From contig JAIRXT010000089.1 of NCBI GenBank assembly GCA_031268125.1, positions 1-6,918 on the forward strand: 6,918 nucleotides of DNA, given 5' to 3'. The position numbers and the translations under genes are program-made. The notes under the pieces are model-generated. The model saw only the letters and a list, made by a program, of their open reading frames with translations, ran no database searches and had not been told where the DNA came from. Source of the stretch: Treponema sp. GTDB lineage: Bacteria; Spirochaetota; Spirochaetia; Treponematales; Breznakiellaceae. Below, piece after piece: positions 1 through 6,166 of this stretch (its first letter is position 1; every line of letters begins with the position of its first letter).

Positions 1-2254
1 AACTGGGCATATCCCTGAAATGGGGGAGCAAAACGTAGTCGGCCCCCTTGTCCAGGCAGTCCTGCACCGCGCCGTGGGCAATCTCCGCGGGGAAACAGTA
101 GGTGGACTCCGCCCGGGCAACCCCCGCGTGGGCCACCTCGGTGGAGAGGAAGGTCCTAATCCCCAGTTCGTGGAAGAACCAGGAGTACAGGGGGTACAGG
201 GTATGGACCGAAAAGGCCCGGGGTATGGCTACCACAAAACTTCGTTTTGTGGTTACGCCTGCAGGCGTTACGGATTCGGCGGACGCGGCAGGCTCCACCG
301 GGGCCGCAAATTCCTCAAAGAGCATCTTCTGCCGCTTTTCCACATAGTCAAAGACCGGCACGTCCCGCAGTTGTTTGCGCATGTTGGTGTACTTGTTGCA
401 GCGGCCGCCGAACATGTACTTATGGCCGTTTACGTTGAGTACTTGGATGGGGCAGCGGTTTTCACAGGATCCGCAGGTAAAGACCCGCTCGTAGCCGATC
501 TCCCGGCCGATAAGCTCGTCCATATCCACGGTCTGCTCAGCGAGAAGCCCGTCGGCCTGCTTCCGCTTTGCCAGCAGGGCAACCCCGAAGCAGCCCATCA
601 GCTCCGGCGAGGGGGGCACCAGGATCTCCTTATTCAGCAGCATGGCAAAGGCCAGGGGAATGGCGGGATTTTTCGCCACCCCCCCCTGTAAAAACACCTT
701 TCCCCCGATGGTACGGTTCCCCACCACCCGGTTCAGGTAGTTGGACACGATGGAACAGGCGATCCCCGCGGTGATATTCTCCCGGCTGGCCCCCTGCTGC
801 ACCGCCTTGCGGATGTCGGAGTTGATAAACGCGGAGCAGTGCTCCCCGAATTTACAGGGGGCGTCCGCCTGCAGGGCGATGGGGCCTATGTCTTTGGCGC
901 TGTGGATGGAAAGATCCCCGGAGGCGGATTCCTCCAGGAAGGAACCGGTCCCCGCGGAACAGGCTTCGTTCATGGCGTAGTCTATGGGCACCCCGTTCTT
1001 TAACAGCACGTACTTGGCATCCTGGCCGCCGATCTCGAAGATCGTTTCCACGGCGGGGTCAAAGTAGGTGGTCCCCACGGAGTGGGCGATAATCTCGTTG
1101 TAGACCCCGGGGGTTTCCAAAAAGACCCCCAGGATCTCCCGGCTGGAACCGGTGGTGGAAACCAGGCGGATATTGATTTTCCGGTCCCCCGTGTCGGCGA
1201 TTACCTTTTCCCGGATAATCGAAAGGCACTCCTTGAGCGCTTTTACCGGGTCCCCGTGGGTACGGCCGTAGTGGCTGGCCGCAATCTCGTCGGTTTCCAT
1301 GTCCACCAGGCAGGCCTTGGTGGTGGTGGAACCGCCGTCCACCCCCAGGATATAGGCCCGGTCCGCCCGGACCTTGCCTTCGGCTGCTCCGGCGGACTTC
1401 TCAAAGCTCCGAACCTTGCCGGCCCAGTCTCGCAGGGCCCCCAGGGTCCCAAAGCGGATCTCGTTAGGCTTAAGCAGCCGGTCCGCCGCCGGCAGGGGGC
1501 TCCCGCTCTGGGGGGCCAGCACCGCCGCCCCCAGGGCCTCAAAAACCGGGGCGCATTCGGGGATGACAAATTCGATCTGGGGGGCCTTCTCCCGGATAAA
1601 GCGGATAATATGCCGGTTCAGCGTGATTCCCCCGGTCAGCACCACCCGGCCGGAATTAACCTTGGCCCGTTTAAGAAAGTCGATAACCTTAACCGCCATC
1701 ACGTCGGAAAGGGAAAGGACAATGTCGTTCTTGGTGGCCTCCCGCTTGTTCAGCCGGTGGGTACAGTCGCTTTTCATGAACACCGAACAGCGGGTGGACA
1801 GGGGGTAGACCTTGGCATCGTCGGGGACCTTACCGATGTCTTCCAGGGTCATGTCCATCCGGGCAAGCTGCTGCTTTAAGAATTCCCCCGTACCGCTGGC
1901 GCACTTGTTCCCGGAAAAGTTGTTGATAATCTTGCCGGAGCCGTCCAGGGAGTAGACCACCAGGTCTTCCCCCCCCATGCTGACTACCGCGCCGGCCTTA
2001 AGGTCCAAAAACCGGAGCGCCGCCTCCACGCAGAGGGGTTCCAGGGTCCCGGAGGCATCGAACATAAAGCGCCCCTCGTTCCCGGTAACCAGCGTAGGGG
2101 TCCCTGGAGGAATCTTCCCCTGGTCCAGCAGACTGTGTACCGCCGTGGCAAAATCCCCCTCATGGGGCACGGAGGCGTTCCAAACCAGCTTCCCATCGTC
2201 AACAAACGCCATCTTCAGGCTTGTGGACCCGATATTTATTCCTAATGACCGCAT
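1..2254 (-). CDS. 2-hydroxyacyl-CoA dehydratase activase, tandem ASKHA domains plus DUF2229-type region (partial, 3' end outside window)
   Basis: Family role: activases of the BadF/BadG/BcrA/BcrD (HgdC-like) family use ATP hydrolysis and a [4Fe-4S] cluster to drive one electron into a 2-hydroxyacyl-CoA dehydratase or benzoyl-CoA reductase. Seen here: 751 residues read to the window edge without a stop. The first ASKHA domain covers about residues 3-247, with phosphate loop GINIGSTSLK, the CASGTG cluster motif (C118), C156 and VVLTGGITLN. A second complete domain covers about 302-563, with GVDGGSTTTK, EIGGQDAK, ACSAGTG (C432), C467/C473 and LQGGVAKNP. Then comes a CxxCxxxCP motif (C594, C597, C601) and C619, matching the DUF2229 region of the long fused activases, which usually run to about 1400 residues with a dehydratase-like C-terminus. 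The ATG at 2254 is preceded by GAGGGG four bases upstream. Two 8-G tracts lie in the gene, and a palindromic pair sits at residues 663-675. The substrate cannot be told from sequence. Confidence 0.93.
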   Translation of the reverse strand, partial: MRSLGINIGSTSLKMAFVDDGKLVWNASVPHEGDFATAVHSLLDQGKIPPGTPTLVTGNEGRFMFDASGTLEPLCVEAALRFLDLKAGAVVSMGGEDLVVYSLDGSGKIINNFSGNKCASGTGEFLKQQLARMDMTLEDIGKVPDDAKVYPLSTRCSVFMKSDCTHRLNKREATKNDIVLSLSDVMAVKVIDFLKRAKVNSGRVVLTGGITLNRHIIRFIREKAPQIEFVIPECAPVFEALGAAVLAPQSGSPLPAADRLLKPNEIRFGTLGALRDWAGKVRSFEKSAGAAEGKVRADRAYILGVDGGSTTTKACLVDMETDEIAASHYGRTHGDPVKALKECLSIIREKVIADTGDRKINIRLVSTTGSSREILGVFLETPGVYNEIIAHSVGTTYFDPAVETIFEIGGQDAKYVLLKNGVPIDYAMNEACSAGTGSFLEESASGDLSIHSAKDIGPIALQADAPCKFGEHCSAFINSDIRKAVQQGASRENITAGIACSIVSNYLNRVVGNRTIGGKVFLQGGVAKNPAIPLAFAMLLNKEILVPPSPELMGCFGVALLAKRKQADGLLAEQTVDMDELIGREIGYERVFTCGSCENRCPIQVLNVNGHKYMFGGRCNKYTNMRKQLRDVPVFDYVEKRQKMLFEEFAAPVEPAASAESVTPAGVTTKRSFVVAIPRAFSVHTLYPLYSWFFHELGIRTFLSTEVAHAGVARAESTYCFPAEIAHGAVQDCLDKGADYVLLPHFRDMPS
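231..268. repeat. Back-to-back perfect palindromes inside the activase coding sequence
   Basis: ACCACAAAAC (231-240) and GTTTTGTGGT (244-253) form a perfect 10-bp stem with a 3-nt loop. One base later, 255-268 is a 14-bp perfect palindrome, ACGCCTGCAGGCGT. In the activase they encode residues 663-675, in a low-complexity Ala/Pro/Val linker between the Cys-rich region and the following domain. The arrangement resembles palindromic elements inserted in frame into coding genes, as known from Rickettsia, but membership of such a family is inference. Confidence 0.75.
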
Positions 2255-2258
2255 ACTA

Positions 2259-2264
2259 CCCCTC
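2259..2264 (-). promoter_or_regulatory. Ribosome binding site of the activase gene
   Basis: On the minus strand GAGGGG lies four bases before the ATG at 2254. It supports this start, which also places the phosphate-loop motif at residue 5, as expected for the N-terminal ASKHA fold. Confidence 0.7.
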
Positions 2265-2276
2265 TTCAACGGCGAG

Positions 2277-2311
2277 CGCCCGGAGCCGCCGTATATTCGA
2301 GCCTCCGGGCG
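2277..2311 (-). promoter_or_regulatory. GC-rich hairpin in the activase leader
   Basis: CGCCCGGAG (2277-2285) and CTCCGGGCG (2303-2311) form a perfect 9-bp stem with a 17-nt loop. It ends about 22 bases upstream of the activase start codon on the minus-strand transcript. No U-run follows it before the ribosome binding site, so it does not look like an intrinsic terminator. It could affect translation or mRNA stability. No recognised riboswitch class matches by eye. Confidence 0.45.
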
Positions 2312-2353
2312 ATACCCTTGTTTTAAAAAACCGGCCTACCGCGCATCAAACAC

Positions 2354-2386
2354 ATTGTAAAACCGGTTTAATCGCTCTATAGTATA
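2354..2386 (-). promoter_or_regulatory. Possible activase promoter region
   Basis: In this AT-rich stretch the minus strand shows two candidate -10 boxes, TATACT (2381-2386) and TACAAT (2354-2359), with a 10-bp palindrome AAACCGGTTT (2360-2369) between them. No good -35 box stands at the right spacing for either, so a transcription start cannot be fixed. The palindrome would sit close to a start site and could be an operator. Confidence 0.3.
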
Positions 2387-2454
2387 CAAAAATAATAAAG
2401 TATTCCAGCCGACATTCTTGCGGCACAGCAATTCCGAATTCAAAATTCCAAATC

Positions 2455-2691
2455 CGAAAAGAACCGTAAAAAATTCATCAGGGGTCCTGCCGGCTGGAAA
2501 AATCCGGGGCCCCCACCCCAGATTCTTTCCACCGCCACCCCATCTGCTTGTTTCGGCGCTCTTTTCGCCATTATCCCTATCGTGAATTACCTTAAGCCAA
2601 GGGGTTTTCGAGGTAAAAAAATGGTCAAATGTGAAAGATAACAGCGGTAATACCCGTGGAACGACACCATTTGACCATTTTTCGGTTGAAC
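2455..2691 (-). repeat. Copy 1 of a 235-bp structured repeat, downstream of the DUF1015 gene
   Basis: Read on the minus strand, from the DUF1015 stop toward the activase. It opens with GTTCAACC (2691-2684), then a 15-bp perfect stem-loop (2617-2682) followed by a T-run and ACCT. Next come short islands shared with copy 2 (CCCCT, CTTAAG, TAGGG). The last part is a domain closed by CGAAAAGA/TCTTTTCG (2567-2560 and 2462-2455), holding the core at 2481-2541. The core matches copy 2 (5207-5267) at 58 of 61 positions, including an unbroken 35-base block (2507-2541) and an 18-base block (2481-2498). The core contains GGTGGCGGTGG, a two-tetrad G-quadruplex pattern. It may be a structured RNA, a complex 3' UTR or a miniature mobile element; no named family is recognised. 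Confidence 0.8.
2617..2682 (-). terminator. Stem-loop terminator after the DUF1015 gene
   Basis: AAAAATGGTCAAATG (2617-2631) pairs perfectly with CATTTGACCATTTTT (2668-2682) around a 36-nt loop. On the minus strand the stem ends in a run of seven T. It lies about 54 bases past the DUF1015 stop. The stem is AT-rich and the loop long, so termination strength is uncertain. It also forms the first module of the repeated element. Confidence 0.55.
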
Positions 2692-2694
2692 TTT

Positions 2695-2713
2695 CTCATT
2701 TTTTTAAAATGAG
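2695..2713. repeat. Small AT-rich inverted repeat 3' of the DUF1015 gene
   Basis: CTCATTTT (2695-2702) and AAAATGAG (2706-2713) form a perfect 8-bp stem with a 3-nt loop. It lies between the DUF1015 stop codon and the larger stem-loop. It may be a processing or stabilising hairpin in the 3' UTR. Confidence 0.4.
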
Positions 2714-2735
2714 CATTGCGCGCCGTTTGAGCGGG

Positions 2736-4052
2736 TTACCGCAGCCGGCGGCATTCCAGGTAGAAGCGTTTTTCCGTGCTTTCCCCCATAGAAAAGCTCT
2801 TACGGGGCAGGGGGCCGGAACGGGCCACGGTTTCAAAGAGACCTTCCTTGCGAAGGGGAGGCAGGAGGATGCCCACGGCGGAAGACGGGCCCTCCCGGTC
2901 CGCCCCGGCCAAACGGAGCAGGTCCTCCGTGCCGTGGATATAATCAATTGAAGGCCCGGCGCCGCGGGTAAAATCGTCCAGCAGGGGCTGCAAAGCCGCC
3001 GTGGCAAGGCCGGGGGCGCTGGTTTCGACCAGGAAACGGCGGGAACCGGACACCAGGCCCAGACGGGTTCCGGGGGCGTCCCGGTCCTCCACCATGCGTC
3101 GGAGCAGGCCCCCATCCGGGGCCCCGGATAGGGAGGATACCGCAAAGCCCGGCAGGGGGGCCAGCGCCTTAAGCAGCGCATCAATGCCGGTGTTAAAGAC
3201 AATCCGGTGGATGGGCTCAAAGCTGACGGCCGGATCGTAAAGATTCTCAATTTCCACCAGGGCAAAGCGGCGGGGATTGTCCGCAAGGCCCGGTTTCCCC
3301 CGGTGGGCGGCCTTGTATTCTTCCCAGACCCCCTTGGCGGCGGCCAGGGAGTGGTTGCCGTCCCCCGCGGCGTACAGGAAGGGGGCGGAGACCGCCTCCA
3401 ACTGCCCGGCAATAAAGGCCCAATGCTCCTCCCGGTCCAGGGCCCAGCCGCTGACGGAGCCGGAGTTCATCATCAAATTTGCCCGGTAGGCCGGTTCGGC
3501 GGAGCCCAGCAGGCCCGCCAGGCCCGGCAGCAGGGTGTTCTGCCTGTCGTTGATCAGCAGCAGGATATGGGGGCACTCCAGCGGGGCGTCCCGGCGGATG
3601 TCCATCCGGGGGGGAAGCCGCTCCGGCACGGTGCCTTCGGTCGCCCGGATCAGGGTCCGGGACCGGAGCCCCCAGTCGTAACGGTCCAGGTCCGCCGCTA
3701 TGACCAGGCCGCGCCGCCGGCGGCGGCAGGGGGTATCCCTCTCGACATACATACAGCCGGTAAAGGGCGGGGCGAACACATCCCCCTCCAGGTAAGAGGT
3801 CATGGCCCGGTGTACGGCCCCTTCCCGCTCCGCCGGGGGACCGGCCTCCAGATAGGCTTCGGGGTAGATCATATTAAGGGTGGAAGGCTTATCCCCCACA
3901 ATCTGCCGTACCCGCTCCCAGTAAGGCCGGTCCTGGGTAAACTGATCGCAGGCAATGACCGCCCAGGCGGAAAGATCGACAGGCTGCCGGGGCAGGAGTA
4001 TCTGCGGAACCTTGAGCCCCAGGGCAAGGAGCCGGGCATGAATATTATCCAC
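2736..4052 (-). CDS. DUF1015 family protein
   Basis: A 438-residue soluble protein with no signal peptide or membrane segment visible, close to the usual length of about 400 for DUF1015. Family hallmarks are present in order: an N-terminal WAVIACDQFTQ segment followed by YWERV and STLNMIYPEAYLE, the central AAGDGNHSLAAAKGVWEEYK block, FEPIHRIVF, and near the C-terminus IDYIHGTEDLLRLA. The biochemical role of the family is not established to my knowledge, so no reaction is assigned. The start is GTG at 4052, the only sensible one before the in-frame upstream TAG, and it gives the expected N-terminus. There is no clear Shine-Dalgarno. A TATAGT box ends seven bases upstream, so leaderless translation is possible. 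The gene is divergent from the aldo/keto reductase across 63 bp. Confidence 0.9.
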   Translation of the reverse strand: MDNIHARLLALGLKVPQILLPRQPVDLSAWAVIACDQFTQDRPYWERVRQIVGDKPSTLNMIYPEAYLEAGPPAEREGAVHRAMTSYLEGDVFAPPFTGCMYVERDTPCRRRRRGLVIAADLDRYDWGLRSRTLIRATEGTVPERLPPRMDIRRDAPLECPHILLLINDRQNTLLPGLAGLLGSAEPAYRANLMMNSGSVSGWALDREEHWAFIAGQLEAVSAPFLYAAGDGNHSLAAAKGVWEEYKAAHRGKPGLADNPRRFALVEIENLYDPAVSFEPIHRIVFNTGIDALLKALAPLPGFAVSSLSGAPDGGLLRRMVEDRDAPGTRLGLVSGSRRFLVETSAPGLATAALQPLLDDFTRGAGPSIDYIHGTEDLLRLAGADREGPSSAVGILLPPLRKEGLFETVARSGPLPRKSFSMGESTEKRFYLECRRLR

Positions 4053-4115
4053 AGGCTCACTATATCCCGGAGACCGGGAGAAATGCTACAATGGATTTTT
4101 AAGGGGATTGACGAC
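4053..4115. promoter_or_regulatory. Divergent promoter region between the DUF1015 and reductase genes
   Basis: The 63-bp spacer holds a perfect inverted repeat TCCCGG-AGA-CCGGGA (4065-4079), a possible shared operator. A plus-strand -10-like box TACAAT lies at 4087-4092 for the reductase. A minus-strand -10-like TATAGT lies at 4059-4064 for the DUF1015 gene. Neither has a convincing -35 box. The reductase has AAGGGG about nine bases before its ATG. Confidence 0.4.
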
Positions 4116-4979
4116 ATGGAATATGTGCAATTCGGGAAAACCGGCGCCACCGTAAGCCGCCTGGGGTTTGGCGGAGCGGCGCTGGGGATAAAAAACTATA
4201 TCCGCCCCTACGATCCCGCCGCGGAGGAATCGCAGGAATCGGCGCATAAGGCGCTGGAAACCGCCCTGGAACTGGGGATTACTTTTTTCGATACTTCCCC
4301 GGTCTACGGAGACGGGGCCTCCGAGACGATCTTTGGCGATGTGCTGGGGGGCCTGGAGCAGGGGAGGATATTCCTTGCCACCAAATGCGTGCCCACCGAT
4401 TATGACGGCGTAATGCGATCCGTAGAGGGGAGCTTAAAGCGGCTGCGCCGGGATTACGTGGACCTGCTGCAGATCCACGGCGGCACCTATACCGACGAGC
4501 GGGTACAGAAAATCCTGGCCCCCCAGGGCATGATGGATGCCATGAAAAAGCTGCAGGCCGACGGGGTCGTCCGTTTTACCGGCTTTACCAGCGAGGACAA
4601 CAACCGGGCCGTTTTTAATCTTCTTGAATGCGGCCGCTTTGACACGGTACAGCTTTGCTACAACTTCATCTTCCAGCACCCTTATGAATCTACCCGTCCC
4701 TTCGGCAGCCTGCTGGCGGCGGAGCGGCGGGGTTTGGGTATCGCCGCGATGAGGGCCGCCACCTCCGGGACTTTCCAGCGCTGGATGAAGATGATCCGCC
4801 CGGACGATAATTTTGATTACGGTTCCGCGCTGATCCAGTTTGTCTTCAGCAATCCGCTGGTGGATGTAGTACTGGCGGGTATGCGCAGTCCCGGCCGGGT
4901 CCGGCAAAACGCGGCTGTCGCCAGCGACCTGGCCGGCCGCATCGATCTGCGGGCCCTCCACCGGCGGACGGCGGGCTAA
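4116..4979 (+). CDS. Aldo/keto reductase family oxidoreductase
   Basis: A 287-residue cytoplasmic NAD(P)H-dependent oxidoreductase with a TIM-barrel fold, a family that reduces aldehydes and ketones or oxidises the matching alcohols. The catalytic tetrad is complete: D59 and Y64 in FFDTSPVYG, K90 in LATKC and H121 in LLQIHGG. The N-terminus MEYVQFGKTGATVSRLGFGG and the GASETIFG segment are typical of the family. Length is near the usual 300, and no C-terminal ferredoxin-like Cys cluster is present, unlike the longer AKR/4Fe-4S proteins. The open frame extends upstream through the antisense of the DUF1015 gene, but ATG 4116 is chosen because AAGGGG precedes it and the protein begins at the first beta strand. 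An in-frame ATG at 4083 has poorly spaced SD-like sequence. The substrate is unknown. Confidence 0.92.
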   Translation: MEYVQFGKTGATVSRLGFGGAALGIKNYIRPYDPAAEESQESAHKALETALELGITFFDTSPVYGDGASETIFGDVLGGLEQGRIFLATKCVPTDYDGVMRSVEGSLKRLRRDYVDLLQIHGGTYTDERVQKILAPQGMMDAMKKLQADGVVRFTGFTSEDNNRAVFNLLECGRFDTVQLCYNFIFQHPYESTRPFGSLLAAERRGLGIAAMRAATSGTFQRWMKMIRPDDNFDYGSALIQFVFSNPLVDVVLAGMRSPGRVRQNAAVASDLAGRIDLRALHRRTAG

Positions 4980-5064
4980 GGGCAGGAACGGGAAAGACCG
5001 CAAAGACTGGTTTACATTAAAATCGAATTCGGAATTGCCGTCTGCCCTACCCCCTTGTCCAACC

Positions 5065-5133
5065 AAAAAATGGCTAAATTGCTTCTGTAACTATGGTATT
5101 GAACAAAAATGCCCTGCAATTTAGGCATTTTTT
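5065..5133 (+). terminator. Stem-loop terminator after the reductase gene
   Basis: AAAAAATGGCTAAATTGC (5065-5082) pairs with GCAATTTAGGCATTTTTT (5116-5133) with a single mismatch (17 of 18) around a 33-nt loop, ending in six T on the plus strand. It is the counterpart of the stem after the DUF1015 gene. Two stem base pairs differ between the copies in a compensated way. Confidence 0.6.
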
Positions 5134-5145
5134 ACCTTAATTTAA

Positions 5146-5179
5146 CCCCCTCTTAAGCAATGTTAGTTTTTTTAGGGGG
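5146..5179. repeat. Short inverted repeat with T-run inside repeat copy 2
   Basis: CCCCCT (5146-5151) and AGGGGG (5174-5179) can form a 6-bp stem, with a T-run in the loop side. Copy 1 keeps CCCCT and AGGG at the corresponding places but with weaker pairing. The stem is therefore a possible but less certain part of the element's fold. Confidence 0.35.
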
Positions 5180-5336
5180 AGAAAAGACGCCCGAAGAATG
5201 TAACCGGGGGTGGCGGTGGAAAGAATCTGGGGTGGGGGCCCTGGCTTTGTCCAGCCGGCAGGACCCCCGGTGATTTTATAGGCGTCTTTTCCACCGAAAA
5301 TTGAGCTTGTAAAAGTAACATTGCCGGCGCGCCGCG

Positions 5337-6056
5337 CTATTCCTCCACGTCCCGCAGACGGGCAACCCAGTTGGGAAAACTCCTCCGAAAAACCGCATCC
5401 AAACGGCCCAGGTCCTTACCGCGCAGAGCTTCCAGAATCTCACGGTGATCCCGTGCGGCAGTGGCAATACACAAAGGGGCAAGACGATCTTCAAGAACAT
5501 CAAAAAGCAGCCTTAGGGAAACCTCCCCAATCTTGATAACATAGGGATTGTGGGTACAGTACAGGACGCTGCGGTGAAAATTCAGCTCATCCTGGGTCAG
5601 CGCCAGGGCGCCCGGGGACTGCTCCGTTACCTTCGCCTCCTGAAACCGCACCACCTCCTCCACCTTTTCCAGATCTTCCGCCGTTGCCTCCCTCATCGCC
5701 AGTTGGGTATAGGCAGTCTCAAACATCTCCCGGAACTGAACCAGATGCCCCGCAGTCCGGGGCAGCAGCATAAGCTGAATTTCAAAGGCATTGGCCGCCC
5801 CGTCATGACAGGCATCGCAGATAAAAGTCCCCTCCCCCTGCCGGGATTCAACGGCCCCCATGCTTTCCAGCATCTTAATCGCCTCCCGGACAGAAGAAAT
5901 CCCCACCCCCAGCTTGCCCGCAAGCTCCCCCGCGCCGGGAAGCCGGTCTCCGGGAGTCAGCTCCCCCCGCATAATGGATTCCTTAATCTGAATCAACACC
6001 AGGTCGGTTACTTTTTCCTTTTTTCGGATAGACGTTAAATTCATGTGCGGCGGCAT
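5337..6056 (-). CDS. GntR family transcriptional regulator, FCD (FadR-like) subfamily
   Basis: A 239-residue DNA-binding regulator, normal for the family. The winged helix-turn-helix spans about residues 15-80, with the recognition part SVREAIKMLESMGAVESRQG and wing GEGTFI. An all-helical FCD ligand-binding domain covers about 105-228. In FCD proteins an Asp and three His often bind a metal. Here ELNFH (H161) and DHREIL (H204) are visible, but the usual C-terminal His is replaced in RRSFPNW, so metal binding may be altered. Such regulators usually respond to small organic acids or acyl-CoA; the ligand here is unknown. A longer frame starts at 6107, but ATG 6056 is preceded by GGGAGG six bases upstream and is chosen. 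The gene is convergent with the reductase. A palindrome in its promoter spacer suggests autoregulation. Confidence 0.9.
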   Translation of the reverse strand: MPPHMNLTSIRKKEKVTDLVLIQIKESIMRGELTPGDRLPGAGELAGKLGVGISSVREAIKMLESMGAVESRQGEGTFICDACHDGAANAFEIQLMLLPRTAGHLVQFREMFETAYTQLAMREATAEDLEKVEEVVRFQEAKVTEQSPGALALTQDELNFHRSVLYCTHNPYVIKIGEVSLRLLFDVLEDRLAPLCIATAARDHREILEALRGKDLGRLDAVFRRSFPNWVARLRDVEE

Positions 6057-6062
6057 AGCAAA

Positions 6063-6068
6063 CCTCCC
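6063..6068 (-). promoter_or_regulatory. Ribosome binding site fixing the regulator start
   Basis: On the minus strand GGGAGG lies six bases before the ATG at 6056. This strong site favours that start over the ATG at 6107, which would add 17 residues and lie only about 19 bases from the -10 box. Confidence 0.75.
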
Positions 6069-6125
6069 TAAAATGACCCGGTTGACGCCCCAGCGGGCAA
6101 GTCTCATGATATCTGATATTCAACA

Positions 6126-6154
6126 ATCATACACCCCTTTCATATGAAAAACAA
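6126..6154 (-). promoter_or_regulatory. Promoter of the GntR/FCD regulator with operator-like palindrome
   Basis: The minus strand shows TTGTTT (6154-6149) and TATGAT (6131-6126) separated by exactly 17 bp, a good housekeeping-sigma promoter about 70 bases upstream of the start codon. The 12-bp perfect palindrome TTTCATATGAAA (6138-6149) fills the spacer and touches the -35 box. A dimeric regulator bound there would block RNA polymerase, so autoregulation by the adjacent GntR protein is a reasonable inference. Confidence 0.6.
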
Positions 6155-6166
6155 GAGGAAGGCGGG

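Larger units (their letters stand above)
5057..5291 (+). repeat. Copy 2 of the 235-bp structured repeat, downstream of the reductase gene
   Basis: Read on the plus strand, starting 77 bases after the reductase stop. GTCCAACC (5057-5064) is followed by an 18-bp stem-loop (5065-5133) and ACCT. Then come the islands CCCCT, CTTAAG and TAGGG. The terminal domain is closed by GAAAAGACGCC (5181-5191) with GGCGTCTTTTC (5281-5291), a perfect 11-bp stem. Inside it, ACCGGGGGT (5203-5211) pairs with ACCCCCGGT (5263-5271), and CTGG pairs with CCAG (5241-5254). The core 5207-5267 matches copy 1 at 58 of 61 positions. The same order and nearly the same length as copy 1 (235 versus 237) show that this is one element, here in opposite genomic orientation. 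No open reading frame fits it. Confidence 0.8.

Noticed and set aside
20..691. 223-residue plus-strand open frame
   Set aside because: It is antisense to the clearly conserved activase domains and matches no family; such open frames are common opposite GC-rich genes.
1082..1879. 265-residue plus-strand open frame
   Set aside because: It lies fully opposite the two ASKHA domains, is rich in Gly/Pro/Arg/His typical of antisense translation, and has no recognisable motif.
2631..2951. 106-residue plus-strand open frame
   Set aside because: It starts in the stem-loop loop and runs antisense into the DUF1015 gene; there is no supporting motif.
3207..4115. N-terminal extension of the reductase frame upstream of ATG 4116
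   Set aside because: It is antisense to the DUF1015 gene, is low-complexity, and is not part of the aldo/keto reductase fold; a ribosome binding site supports 4116.
2428..5038. Shared 14-mer GCAATTCCGAATTC at 2428-2441 and, inverted, at 5025-5038
   Set aside because: It falls on opposite sides of the two element copies, so it is not part of the common plan; it is partly self-complementary and may be chance.
4434..5066. 210-residue minus-strand open frame opposite the reductase
   Set aside because: It is a shadow of the reductase coding sequence, which has the full catalytic tetrad.
2455..5291. CRISPR array or integron-like attachment sites
   Set aside because: There are only two widely separated copies, inverted rather than direct, with no spacer periodicity and no integrase or cas gene in the window.
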